Of a stretch of 64,000 bases of DNA, positions 8,962-18,709 are shown in pieces. The first letter of the stretch is position 1. Each line of letters begins with the position of its first letter. Source of the DNA: Harmothoe impar (lineage: Eukaryota > Annelida > Polychaeta > Phyllodocida > Polynoidae); assembly GCA_947462335.1 (NCBI GenBank), contig OX381705.1, positions 38,215,570 through 38,279,569 of the forward strand, read 5' to 3'. The notes beneath the pieces were generated by a model. The model was not told where the DNA came from. It did no database searches and worked only from the letters and a program-made list of their open reading frames with translations. The translations under genes were made by a program, and so were the position numbers.

Positions 8962-10563
8962 TTACGTAACAGCACCTCGACCCGCTATACGAGCACTTCT
9001 CCGTATGGGTCCCTGGGGTTTCTCACTCTCAACCATTGGAGGAACCTTCCTGGTTACCTCCTTAGTGACTGATTTCTTCTTCTTCTTCCTACCAACGACC
9101 TTTTTAGCCAGCGCTGCTTTTACGGTCTTTTTGGTAGGCAGGGGTGCTGTCCCCTGTTTCTTACGCACCCACCTGGGTTGGGGCATTGGCACTGCCACCA
9201 AGGGCTCAGCCTCATCGCCGGGTCGGCGACCTAGCCAAGGCTTCAGGCGATCCACATGGCCGGCAACTATCTTGCCCCGGACATTCTTCAACAATACAGT
9301 AACATCCGATATTACTTTTGTCACCTCAAATGGCCCATCCCAACCCTTAGAGATTTTTCCATGTACAGGTGGTTTTAACCTTACCACCTTCTGTCCTACT
9401 ACATACTTCCGTTCCCTCAAGCCTGTATCATATCCCACTTTCTGATGAACGGCCACTTTCTTCAAATGGCCCCTCACCAGCGCATAGCCTTCTCGCAACT
9501 CCCTGCGGAGAGATTCCGCAAACGCCACTCGGCACGGAAAATCTTTTCTCCGCAGAACACTGCCAAAGACCAAATCCGCAGGCATAATGATCTCTGATCC
9601 AAATACCAGACTATTAGGAGTGCAGCCAGTAGATGCATGCACTGTACTGTTGTAAGCATGGGCCACATACTGGGAGAACGTATCCCAGTCATCCTGGTTA
9701 GAATTAAGCAGCGTCGTCAACCCCTGTATCAACGTACGGTTAAACCTCTCAACCATCCCATCTGATTGCGGTCGGTAGGGATTAGTGCGTGTTTTCACTA
9801 TGGCTAATTCTTCCAACATCCCTTGAAAGAGATGTGATTCAAACTCCCTACCCTGGTCTGAATGTAGCATGAGGGGTGCACCAAATGTTAGTACCCACTC
9901 TTCAACCAAAGCCTGCGCACAGGTTAATGCAGTGTGATCCTTCATTGGGATCACCCGTACATATTTGGTATAATTGTCCTGTACCACCATCATGCACACA
10001 TTGGAGTTAGGAGTCGTTTGGAAGCCAGTGATTATATCAATGGCTATCCTTGCGAATCTTACTCCAAACAATTCCTGTCTGAGAGATGTTTTACCTTTAC
10101 CAGGGCCTGGTTTCACCAAGCAACACTTTGGGCATTCCTCCAAACAACGAATAACGTCCTGAGACATCCCTGGCCAGTAATATCGTCTCGCTAGTTTGTC
10201 CAGTGTCCGCTTTCTGCCAAAATGAGCGGAAGTCTGGTGACTATGGAAAAACTCGAATACATCCCACCTTAGAGATGCCGGCAGAACTATCTGCAGCCTT
10301 CTTCTGGCTTTGCCCTCAAGAGTTTTCCATCTGCATAGCAGGCCGTCTCGTACTACTAACTGAGACCATTGGCCCACCAGATTCCTCACCTCCACACATT
10401 CCAATGACAGAGCAGGTCTGATGGGACGAGCAGCTCTTTCCAGGATTAGATTCCGTATCAAGTTGATACCCTCATCCTCCTGTTGAGCTTCAAGTATGGA
10501 CTCCGCCGACCAAAACACCAAGTTCTCTTCCCAGGCTGGGTCGAAATTCATTATTGGTGCCAC
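8962..10563 (-). CDS. pol: Ty3/gypsy integrase (C-terminal part of pol)
   Basis: Integrates retrotransposon cDNA into the host genome. Counting from the first codon after the TAA at 10566-10564: an HHCC zinc-binding module (H109, H114, C144, C147; ...YYWPGMSQDV...), the catalytic core with D175 (IDIITG), D236 (HSDQGREF) and E272 (SDGMVERFNR), and a GPF-type C-terminal module around residues 405-445 (KGWDGPFEV). All catalytic and metal-binding residues are present. The Lys-rich tail (GRKKKKK) may be a nuclear localisation signal. There is no ATG at the start: the frame runs straight on from the RNase H stop codon with GTG, so this is the distal part of one pol polyprotein rather than a separate gene. 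It ends TAA at 8962 inside the polypurine tract. Confidence 0.93.
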   Translation of the reverse strand: MAPIMNFDPAWEENLVFWSAESILEAQQEDEGINLIRNLILERAARPIRPALSLECVEVRNLVGQWSQLVVRDGLLCRWKTLEGKARRRLQIVLPASLRWDVFEFFHSHQTSAHFGRKRTLDKLARRYYWPGMSQDVIRCLEECPKCCLVKPGPGKGKTSLRQELFGVRFARIAIDIITGFQTTPNSNVCMMVVQDNYTKYVRVIPMKDHTALTCAQALVEEWVLTFGAPLMLHSDQGREFESHLFQGMLEELAIVKTRTNPYRPQSDGMVERFNRTLIQGLTTLLNSNQDDWDTFSQYVAHAYNSTVHASTGCTPNSLVFGSEIIMPADLVFGSVLRRKDFPCRVAFAESLRRELREGYALVRGHLKKVAVHQKVGYDTGLRERKYVVGQKVVRLKPPVHGKISKGWDGPFEVTKVISDVTVLLKNVRGKIVAGHVDRLKPWLGRRPGDEAEPLVAVPMPQPRWVRKKQGTAPLPTKKTVKAALAKKVVGRKKKKKSVTKEVTRKVPPMVESEKPQGPIRRSARIAGRGAVT

Positions 10564-13149
10564 TTAAGCGTTATCTATGCCACAATCATCACAATCCAAC
10601 CGTGCACATCTCCGGATTGGTCTCCTGGACAAACAATCCGCGTTCACATGTTTCACTCCACTCCGATGCTGAATCTGGGCATTCTCAATCCCCAATTCAG
10701 ACAACAAGGAGATCCATCTACCCATCATTCCATCCGCCTCCTTAAAGTTTAGGAGCCATCTTAGAGATGAATGATCTGTACGCAAAATAAAATTCCCACC
10801 ATACAAATAATGGCGAAATTTCTTTGTGTACACCACTATGGCCAATAACTCCCGCTTGGTAGTACAATAATCGCGTTGAGTTTTACTCAAGCTGTTGCTA
10901 GCAAATGCCAAGGGCACTTCCTTCCCATTTTGCACCTGGGACAGGACAGCGCCTATGCTGTCGTTACTAGCATCGGTGTCAAGGATGAACTGATCACCCT
11001 CAGTGGGGTAACTCAGAACAGGAGTTACTGTAAATAACTCCTTCAGTCTGAGAAAAGCCTGTTCAGCCAACTCCGTCCAAATAAATGGCGGCAGTTTCAA
11101 CACTCCTTTCTTTTTACCCACAACTAGTGCCTGCAAACGAGCTGACACCTCAGCAAATCCGGGAATGAAATCGCGGTAGTACGAGCAAAAACCCAAAAAC
11201 GATCTCACTTCCTTCTGATCTTTCGGGGTTGCCCAACTCACCACTGCCTCCAATTTCCCTGGATCCGCCGAAATACCTGTGCCACTAACTATCCAGCCCA
11301 GATATTCCACCGATCGCCTGAAGAACTTGCACTTCTTCGCTTTCAGTCTTAGGTTATAGGATGTCAGTCGATCCATTACCTTGGTCAAATTCGATAGACA
11401 CTCTTCCCGAGTTCTCCCAAAGACTATGATGTCGTCCAGATATACCAGACAGTTCTTCCACAACAAGCCCCTCAGCATTGTTTCCATCATATTCTCAAAT
11501 GTAGCTGGAGCGTTACAAAAGCCAAATGGCATCACATTGAACTCAAACAACCCCCTATGGGTTGTAAATGCCGTCTTCTCCTTATCTTCTGGGTGCATCC
11601 CAATCTGCCAGTATCCCGACTGCAGATCTAAGGTACTAAACCACTGATTACCACCCAAAGAATCTAGGCTCTCGTCAATGCGCGGCAGGGGATACGCATT
11701 CTTCTTAGTAATCCCATTCAGTCTCCTGTAATCTATACAGAATCGACAAGTGCCATCCTTTTTGGTAACCATTACCACCGGACTGGCCCAAGGACTATCA
11801 GCAGGTCTTATTATCCCCTCACCCAACATTTTGTCCACCTCATCTTCCAATGCCTGCTTCTTCGACAACGGAAGACGACGGTAAGGCAAGCGTAACGGTG
11901 GGCTAGAACCAGTGTCTATCCGATGAGTTACTCGGTCAGTTCTACCCAACTGCTCCCCTGGAGCTGAGAACAAATCGGAGTTCTCACCCAGCAACTGTGC
12001 CAGACTCTCCTTGTCCTCCTCTTGCTCCAAGTGGCTATCTGTCACTAATGGTAGGAGATGCAGTGGCAATCCATAACCTCCACTCCTATCCTGCTCCCCG
12101 GTGCTTTGCAACACCACTGGCGTAGTGGGCGGATCTAAGGCACCTATCTCCACTGCTCTCCGTGCTGCTAACTCCACCTCAGGTGAGTCAGCTCTTCCCA
12201 CCACATCAGCATATGTCACGTCCCCAAAGGTCGTCCCCTTCTCCAGGTACACATCCTGGAAGGTCATATTACTGACTGGTACTACTGTTCGCCTTGAACT
12301 CTGCACCAGGGCACTAGTGGAAACCAATCCAAGCCTACCTAAATGCTCCTGATTAGGTTCCACTACTCCCATGCGATCAAATTCCATCTCTCGGCAATAT
12401 ACAACTATATTGCACACATGGCGAGGAGGAATTCGCACTGTCTGAGAGACCGATGAGACGCCTGAAATTCGTCGGAGTACACACTGGACCTTCATCTCTT
12501 GTGGGTATTGAAAAGTGAGCTCCCCTGACACACTGTCCAATACAGCACCATAAAGAGAACAAAAGTCCACTCCCAGAATTCCCTCATCCGTCAATTCAGC
12601 CACAGTTGTCGAAACAACAAATGAATGTTGATTCATCCAGAAGGGTATCACCTGTCTGCCATGCGTCCGCATATGTGATCCATCGGCAGACCGTACCGAC
12701 CCCGGCCCCACAGGGCTGGTCGATAGACCTGCCAGCTTCTTGAAGAAGTGGTGACCCATCATGGAGTGGCTAGCCCCAGTATAGATCAAAAATTCCCCCA
12801 AGCAACCCTGGATCTGCACAGGCAAATACCATCTCTTCCCTTGTAAAGGGGAAGGTTGTAAAGCAAATCTCTGGATTCCAGTTTCACCGCCCAAATCATA
12901 TCCTCTCGAGTTGAGAAACTTGACCGTAGGATCATCGGGTTTGAGTCGCGAAGTACAAAACCTTTTTACTTCTTCCGCCAACTCAATTCTACGAACGGTG
13001 TCCAGAAGAGCTAGTTCTTCAACACCTCTCACATTCGTTCCCTGGGGCCCTACTCCACCTGGCGGATCAGACTCAGGTGCGGCTAACCCCAGCGGCTCCA
13101 ATGAACTGTCATCCTTCGATATTGCCTCGACAGTATCTTTGACAATCAC
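10564..13149 (-). CDS. pol: Ty3/gypsy protease, reverse transcriptase and RNase H (pol)
   Basis: Polyprotein part that processes Gag-Pol and makes cDNA. The retropepsin region lies at about residues 105-215, but the active-site triad reads YTGA (residues 123-126) where the family has DTGA or DSGA. The RT follows at ~420-620, with LDLQSGYWQI, MPFGFCNAPATF and YLDD at 570-573, all intact. RNase H lies at ~720-845 (LDTDAS, TKRELLAIV, TDHSSLRWL). The frame is open upstream to about 13217, overlaps the gag stop at 13188, and is in the -1 frame relative to gag, consistent with -1 frameshifting, although I see no textbook slippery heptamer. It ends in TAA at 10566-10564, with integrase continuing in the same frame. 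Confidence 0.95.
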   Translation of the reverse strand: MIVKDTVEAISKDDSSLEPLGLAAPESDPPGGVGPQGTNVRGVEELALLDTVRRIELAEEVKRFCTSRLKPDDPTVKFLNSRGYDLGGETGIQRFALQPSPLQGKRWYLPVQIQGCLGEFLIYTGASHSMMGHHFFKKLAGLSTSPVGPGSVRSADGSHMRTHGRQVIPFWMNQHSFVVSTTVAELTDEGILGVDFCSLYGAVLDSVSGELTFQYPQEMKVQCVLRRISGVSSVSQTVRIPPRHVCNIVVYCREMEFDRMGVVEPNQEHLGRLGLVSTSALVQSSRRTVVPVSNMTFQDVYLEKGTTFGDVTYADVVGRADSPEVELAARRAVEIGALDPPTTPVVLQSTGEQDRSGGYGLPLHLLPLVTDSHLEQEEDKESLAQLLGENSDLFSAPGEQLGRTDRVTHRIDTGSSPPLRLPYRRLPLSKKQALEDEVDKMLGEGIIRPADSPWASPVVMVTKKDGTCRFCIDYRRLNGITKKNAYPLPRIDESLDSLGGNQWFSTLDLQSGYWQIGMHPEDKEKTAFTTHRGLFEFNVMPFGFCNAPATFENMMETMLRGLLWKNCLVYLDDIIVFGRTREECLSNLTKVMDRLTSYNLRLKAKKCKFFRRSVEYLGWIVSGTGISADPGKLEAVVSWATPKDQKEVRSFLGFCSYYRDFIPGFAEVSARLQALVVGKKKGVLKLPPFIWTELAEQAFLRLKELFTVTPVLSYPTEGDQFILDTDASNDSIGAVLSQVQNGKEVPLAFASNSLSKTQRDYCTTKRELLAIVVYTKKFRHYLYGGNFILRTDHSSLRWLLNFKEADGMMGRWISLLSELGIENAQIQHRSGVKHVNADCLSRRPIRRCARLDCDDCGIDNA

Positions 13150-13187
13150 AGGCGGGGTTGTTATCTTGTCATCGACAACAACCCCTG

Positions 13188-13898
13188 TTAGCTTTCCGTC
13201 GGTGGTAAGCTTTGGTCAGGAGAGGGTCCCTCTTCCTGTCTCTCAACTGATGATACCTTCTTAGTATCTTTGGACCAACATGTCCTTGCAAAGTGACCCT
13301 TCTTCCCACAATTGTAACATTTCGTGTCTTTGTTGGGTTTCCCCTTACCGCGACCACGAGTTGCGACCTTCTCAGCCTTCTCAGCTTTAGTTCGTTCATC
13401 CATGACTTTCCCAATCATGGTTTGCAACGTACCCTCGTCTGGCGCATATGCGTCAGCTTCTCCGGGAGCCTTCCGTCTTCTATAAATAGTATGACGCTTC
13501 CCCCATTTAGGATCTATAGCTGCCACCTCTTGCACACCTCCCGTAGCCGGATCACCCCCCGCTTCAGGTGTCTCAACCCCAGCTACCGGGGTTGCCTCCA
13601 CAGTTTTCAATAACTTCCGTTTTCTCAGAGCATCCTCCGTGAGCTCGAAGATGTCCGCTAGCGACATAGTGGTCTTCCACTGCGAAGCTATCTCATTTGA
13701 CAACCTCTCATCCCTCAATCCATCTATATACAGACTGGACAATTTCCTCACCAGCCATGGATCACTCGGACTTATGGTCTCAAATGCTTCCGCAGCCAGC
13801 ACTCGGAGAGCCATCCCAAACTGTCGGTGTCCTTCACCGAGCTTCTGAACCCTTGCCTCTAGTTCAGACGCGGGATCCGCACCGGAAGTGGAACCCAA
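13188..13898 (-). pseudogene. gag: gag C-terminal part with CCHC zinc knuckle
   Basis: Nucleocapsid-type part of gag, which packages element RNA. A zinc knuckle C-x2-C-x4-H-x4-C (CYNCGKKGHFARTC) sits at about residues 194-207 after a basic stretch (RGRGKGKPNK); the first ~95 residues are helical and resemble the end of a retrotransposon capsid domain. There is no ATG: the frame is cut by a TGA a few codons upstream (near 13907) and remains open beyond it, where it carries capsid-like sequence matching the interrupted frame at 13961. So gag is broken here by one stop and one frame change. The end overlaps the start of pol by about 30 nt. Confidence 0.85.
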
Positions 13899-13960
13899 CG
13901 CCCATCAGGCTGTTTCCACTAAACCCTTGTACGTTTTTCCCCCGCTTAACTCAAAGCTCG

Positions 13961-15058
13961 TTAGGGCGGGATCACCAGGACCGTCCCGCAAACACCACGA
14001 CAAAGCTGCAAGGCATTTAACCATTTCTTCCATGGAACTGACCCATCATATTGCTTCATCTTGATGGCTTGCTTTTTTACAGCCGTCATTCCTGTTCTCA
14101 ACGGAATCTCAGCTTGACTTAAAGCATAGTCCACTGCTCTCGAGTTCCCCACGTCACTCGGTACTGCGTCAATCCCCAATCTCCTAATTGCGGGATTGTT
14201 TTGGAACACCACCTCATCTGCCATAGACATATTCTCTCTATGATGATAAGGAGTCCCCCTTTGATCAGTACCCCCAGTCCTTGGTGTGTACATGCTTCCC
14301 GGAGTTGCTTGCCCGCCAGGCAAAGGAGGAGGTGGTACATTAAACATAGGTCTAGCATTCCCATAACAGTTATCCGGTCCTACATTGCCCCATCCTCCAT
14401 AGGATGTATTAGGCGCTGCTAGATTTCCTTGGCCCCGTGGCCGAGCATTCGTGTTCACCACCCTGGGCAAGCCTGCTCCGCCCATTGTGGACACATTCAT
14501 CGGGACTGTATTTACCTGCCTTACCCCTGGAGCGGGAGTAGAATGAGCACCGGGAGCTGGAGCAGCATTAGCCGTTCCCATAGGAGCCTTTACTCCTGTA
14601 GCCTTAGTTACGGAGTTGTCTCCTTTTACTCCCTTAGTGTCATTCCCCTCACTCACTGACTCGAGAAAACATTCCAACTTCTTTTGGAACATTGTCTCAA
14701 TTTTACCACACAACTCAACCATGAACTCGTCATTCTTATCCAACTTACTGCCCTGCATAGATGATTGTCCACTCACACTGGATAACATATCTGCTGTATG
14801 TATCCCCATGGATTCGTCCAGATCTTCAGCAGTCACAAAGGCCTCATCTTTAGATACCTCTTGTGCCCCACTGTCCTGGTCCTTCTTCCCCGTCATCACT
14901 TCTGGCTCCAACTTTTGCATCAAGAGACCCTCAGCCTGAAGAGCCAGCCCTTCCAGCTCCACCAGCTTACTATTTTGTTTCTTGATCAACTCATCATACT
15001 CAGCTACTTCCAGTTCCCTAGCTAGAATCTCAGAACTAATCTCCTTATTCCGTACCAC
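13961..15058 (-). pseudogene. gag: gag middle part: coiled coil, Pro/Gly linker, start of capsid
   Basis: Residues 1-60 are a heptad-like coiled coil, ~60-150 are acidic, ~150-290 are Ala/Pro/Gly-rich and probably disordered (PMFNVPPPPLPGG), and the last ~70 look like the beginning of a capsid domain (KQYDGSVPWKKWLNAL). There is no ATG at 15058; the frame is open on to 15081, the edge of the inserted TTAA element. Subtracting that element and one TTAA copy (877 bp) brings this frame into phase with the gag part at 15955-16514. The frame runs off into a stop at 13961, while the next frame already carries capsid-like sequence from about 14020, so a single-base loss is likely there. Confidence 0.85.
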
Positions 15059-15081
15059 TAGCTTCTCTGTTTCGGTCTTAA

Positions 15082-15954
15082 GGTGGGTCGCTACCCTTGG
15101 GTCAAAGTCACTAAAAGTTAACAGAGTCTCCTAATATTTTTTTCACAGGCAGTTTAAATCATATGGAATCAGAAAATGCAAAGAAATATAGGGGGTCCCG
15201 AACTACTTTTTTAGATATAGAATTTTGAAAATATAAAGTATTTTGATTTTTTTCTGAAAATAAGAAAAAAATATGAAAACTTCCAAATTTTTTTTTCATA
15301 TCAACGATTATGTGCAGAAATGTAAAACATCACCTGTGAAACGCCTATATGTTCCTCTTTAATGGAAAATTAATTTTACAGTTTTACACCATGGCATTCT
15401 GGGTAAAAATATGATGTTTTGGGAAAGAGTACAAAGAAATCAGCATTATTTGTAGCCTTATTGGCTAAAAATAGTATTCCATATAAACAGAATTTTTTTA
15501 AACTCACTCAGAAAATAGTTCAGATCATTTGCTAACATATAGAAGTAATTTTGATAGGGGGTCCCGGGCATATTTCTAGGGTTTTGGACCTTTGAAAATG
15601 AAAAATAATGCCCAAAAACGACTAAATTAATCAAATATGGCACTGCATGATGGGTAAAATGGTAAAAATCTATATCTAAAACTGTCCTGATTTATACCCT
15701 TGGTTATTTCGAGCAATATCATAGCATCTATAGTGTTCTAAATATTAAATATCTGCAATTTACTAGCACTTTTTTTAAAATTAGAAATATTATCAGTTAC
15801 CATTAAATCAAATATTCAAAGTGTTACAAAATGCACAATTTTGCTTGAAATTATCTAAATTTTTAACACAGTTTAGGGAAGGTATACATGTATCTGGCTA
15901 TACAATATTGGCCCATTCTGATAGATTTTAGAATTTAAAGAAATCAAACCCACC
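15082..15954. mobile_element. Non-autonomous TTAA element, copy A, inserted in gag
   Basis: An 873-bp AT-rich element flanked by TTAA on both sides (15078-15081 and 15955-15958). The terminal inverted repeat is short here: GGTGGGT at the left, ACCCACC at the right. It is clearly homologous along its length to 44570-45452: both contain AGGGGGTCCCG twice, TTTATACCCTTGGTTATT, and TTAACACAG near the right end. It has no ORF. TTAA duplication is the hallmark of piggyBac-like transposition (family knowledge); the assignment here is inference. Confidence 0.85.
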
Positions 15955-16514
15955 TTAAGTCTAACTTCTGTACCCTCAAGTAGCCCCACATTGACAGAGA
16001 TCTGTTCTAAATGTTTAAGTTGAGCTGCATGTTCTCCTATCTGTCCTGACCTGTTTGCCAAAAAACTCTTCTCAAACGCATCCCTCTCTTCCTTCAACTT
16101 CTTCAGGGATTCTTCCTTTATTCTTATCCCCTCTTTAATATGATCATGCTCATTCCTCAACCTGAGCGTCCTTATGTCATCCAGGCTCAACCTCTCCCTG
16201 GGTCCATAAGGTGGAACCTCTAACCCCGGTATCGTCAGTTTAAAAGGATCTGGAAACAACTTATCCCCTGTAGGAGTCACTCCAGTTGCCTCCCCCTCCT
16301 CACCAGGAGTTGGCACTGATATGCCTCCTTTGACAGCCTCTACTCCCTCCTGACTTCCCTTGACCACCCCTTTAGTCATTCCCACTGCTTCCACAGTGGG
16401 TACCGGTCTAGGTTCCCATTGTATCGGTACATCCGGCGTACCTTCTAGACTAGGAACACTGGAGTCACTTTCTACTCCGGCATCTTCCATGCTCACCTGT
16501 CCAGGCTGCACCAT
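15955..16514 (-). pseudogene. gag: gag N-terminal part: coiled-coil segment
   Basis: Contains a Pro/Val-rich stretch, then a charged coiled coil (RLSLDDIRTLRLRNEHDHIK ...) that runs directly into the TTAA element. The apparent continuation to 15873 is read inside the element and is spurious. Its frame differs from the upstream gag part (16836-16465); the switch lies near 16500-16550, where short G runs occur. Confidence 0.8.
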
Positions 16515-16830
16515 CCACCTGAACCCATCCCTCCATGTCCCTATCTAGCTCTAGAGCTGGACGTTTCGCTGGGGGGTCCCCTTGTGAGTCCTCTGACCTC
16601 ACCTCTTGGGCTTCCTCCTCCCCTCCACGCTCAATCTCCCTACTCTGGTTAAACGTATTCACCCTTTGCCTAGCATTAAACCTTACCCTAGACCATAACC
16701 TAGGACGCATACCCTCCCCTCCTCGGACAGTAACCGATGGGGGAGGAGCCTCTGTATCCGACATATCTACACCATACAAAAGCAATCTATAATATCTATC
16801 CTTGAATCCTACCAATTCTGGTTCAAACAT
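16465..16830 (-). pseudogene. gag: gag N-terminus
   Basis: First gag frame after the primer binding site. Possible starts are the ATG at 16830-16828 (MFEPELVGF) or the one at 16764-16762 (MSDTEAPPP), which has a purine at -3. The segment is Arg/Glu-rich with a basic stretch (RLWSRVRFNARQR). It ends out of frame with the rest of gag near 16500. Confidence 0.7.
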
Positions 16831-16882
16831 ATGCAAGAGTCTACCTCTTCAATTTCAGAAAATAATTATACATAATTCAATA

Positions 16883-16888
16883 CTTACC
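16883..16888 (-). promoter_or_regulatory. Consensus splice donor in the retrotransposon leader
   Basis: The minus strand reads TTTAG/GTAAGTATT a few bases after the primer binding site, a near-perfect 5' splice site. Its use is not shown by the sequence. Confidence 0.35.
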
Positions 16889-16894
16889 TAAAGT

Positions 16895-16907
16895 GGTCAC
16901 GGCACCA
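16895..16907 (-). other. Primer binding site of the retrotransposon
   Basis: The minus strand reads TGGTGCCGTGACC one base after the LTR end (...GCTACA). TGG at this position is the usual start of a sequence complementary to a tRNA 3' end that primes minus-strand cDNA. I did not identify the tRNA. Confidence 0.75.
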
Positions 16908-16908
16908 G

Positions 16909-17630
16909 TGTAGCTGTTGGCTATTCTAAGATAGGCATCGGCTATGAAAAAACTCCAGATTCGAAAATAGGTTGTTTAGAAATTACTCTTTATTCATTCT
17001 GACATACGGCACGTAATCATACAGGCGGATAGTGATATTCAAATATGCATCTGAACAACAGGTGTTATATGAACATACAGGAGGGATACGCTCACGGTGT
17101 AATACACAATTCCCCAAGGTCCAATGCTCTCTCCGATCTTGGTCAACTCCATATCGACCGGACTCCCCCGAGGGGAGGCGGGCCCGGAGTTATCTACCAG
17201 TGCGTCTATCTCCTCGTGTTCCCCCTGAGGGTGGAACAGGGAGAGAGACGCAGGGTCACCAAGTTAGGAGCAGCAGCAGGTCTAGGCCAAAAGGGTACAA
17301 CAGAGTTCTAGGAATCTCTGTTGCGGAACAGTCAAGCTGGCCGATGTGCACAGCAAGACTGGGTCCTCGAGTAGCAGAACCCCCGGGTTTATATACTGAG
17401 CATTATGTAACTCCACTCCATTACCTGTAAACACTTGAGTTCCTGAGGAACTTCGGGTATCCTGAAACCGGTTTATCCGGACCGACACGTACCCGGGTTA
17501 TGTCGGGTGCCACGTGGCGGTCTCGGCTCAGTGCGAATTACCAGGTCGGGCTCCACCAATCCTCAGGTGCCGGACTATGTAACCACATACCGGGCACTGG
17601 ACAGGAGTGCGGCCCCGATACGCCATAACA
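16909..17630 (-). repeat. 5' long terminal repeat of the Ty3/gypsy element
   Basis: About 722 bp with TGTTAT...GCTACA ends on the minus strand (TG...CA rule). It contains a TATA box (TATATAAA, minus strand of 17388-17395) and an AATAAA signal (minus strand of 16989-16994), giving U3-R-U5 order toward gag. The U3 is GC-rich with CCGG-type words. No second copy is seen at the other end of the element. Confidence 0.75.
17388..17395 (-). promoter_or_regulatory. TATA box of the LTR promoter
   Basis: TATATAAA on the minus strand within U3. Transcription would start about 30 bp further toward 17360 and run into gag. Confidence 0.6.
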
Positions 17631-18709
17631 AACACACCTAAAATAACTCAACCCGGTTCTATAGAAATAGTACAGCGGCGTCCCACTACACTAGGTAAAA
17701 GTAGGTAGAAAAAATGGTGGTGCAGAACTAGACTTAAACTACCTACCTTCTGCTACCTAGGTATGGATGGAACCAACATGTTATGAAGACTGTTGAATTA
17801 CACCTAGACTTCAATGCTATATATAATAACGGTTAACCAACAAGGACCTGAGAATATGTACAATTAACCACGACAGACTGACTGGTACCCTCATAGGGCA
17901 CCAGTTACTCTACTAGGTAGAACAATGGATCTTCGGGCAATCTCTAGATTACATCATGTAATTCATGATATGAGCAAGGGATCAAGTAAAATCCGAAACT
18001 GCAAACATTATGCAACTGTCATTGATGGATAATTTACTATGATTTTCTGAAAATTAAATGTTAGCAGAATGCACTTGTAAGTTTCCACCACTCTCCCTCT
18101 ACTACAGTGCCCCGCTGCTGTGGCTACTAGGGTGATTGTAGGGCTACCTGTTCTTATGTGTGCTGTACATAGGATATTGCTCTCATTGACAGGATATTTC
18201 CTTGATTAATTAGCTCTTTTCAGAATTTGATATTTGAGAGCTTTACTAAAGCTATAACTGCAATTTCACACAAGTGTTTCGTATTGCCTTTCATAATTCT
18301 AATGAACATGGGCCTCACAGGGTTAATTAGCACCTTCAGGAGAATCCCTGTCGCCAATTTTCGCCAGCATATTTCTACACTAAACTAAAAGAATATTACT
18401 CACATCTAGGAAAATCAGAATATTACTCACAAACCTATATATTACTCACAAACCTATAATTTTGGGGGGTTATAGGGGGTACTTGACTATATAAATTGCC
18501 TGAAAAAGGGAGGTAATTTAATCCCGCATAGTTTTATATAGTAATAGTTGTGACAGAAAGTAAAATAAGATACCTAGAAGAGTTCTAAAGTATTTTTCAG
18601 CTAATTATTATCTCTCAAAAGCTGATAATCAGAAAGGCTGTTTTCACCTGAAGTCAGACACTTTAGTTTTCCTTTGTTTTTGTAGGGAAATAAAGGGTAA
18701 AGCACCTGA
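17631..18709. other. Intergenic AT-rich stretch with a small hairpin
   Basis: No gene is seen. At about 17692-17762 CTAGGTAAAAGTAGGTAG faces CTACCTACCTTCTGCTACCTAG, an imperfect hairpin. A ~20-bp direct duplication (ATATTACTCACAAACCTATA) occurs at 18420-18465. Confidence 0.4.

Larger units (their letters stand above)
8941..17630 (-). mobile_element. Ty3/gypsy-type LTR retrotransposon, degenerate
   Basis: Read on the minus strand, the order is LTR (17630-16909), primer binding site, gag (16830 to 13188, broken), then pol: protease, reverse transcriptase, RNase H, integrase with a GPY/F-type module (13149 to 8962). RNase H before integrase is the Ty3/gypsy (Metaviridae) order. A purine-rich tract overlaps the integrase stop (minus strand of 8946-8963), as expected just before a 3' LTR, but no matching second LTR is visible. 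Defects seen: frame changes near 16500 and 14010, a TGA near 13907, a TTAA element inserted at 15082-15954, Tyr for the catalytic Asp in the protease, and a TAA between RNase H and integrase. This copy is unlikely to be autonomous. Confidence 0.9.

Noticed and set aside
8699..9445. 248-codon plus-strand open frame
   Set aside because: It is antisense to the integrase coding region, which has clear motifs.
13188..13220. Programmed -1 frameshift site at the gag-pol overlap
   Set aside because: The frame relationship fits -1, but no X-XXY-YYZ heptamer is visible in the ~30-nt overlap, so no site is annotated.
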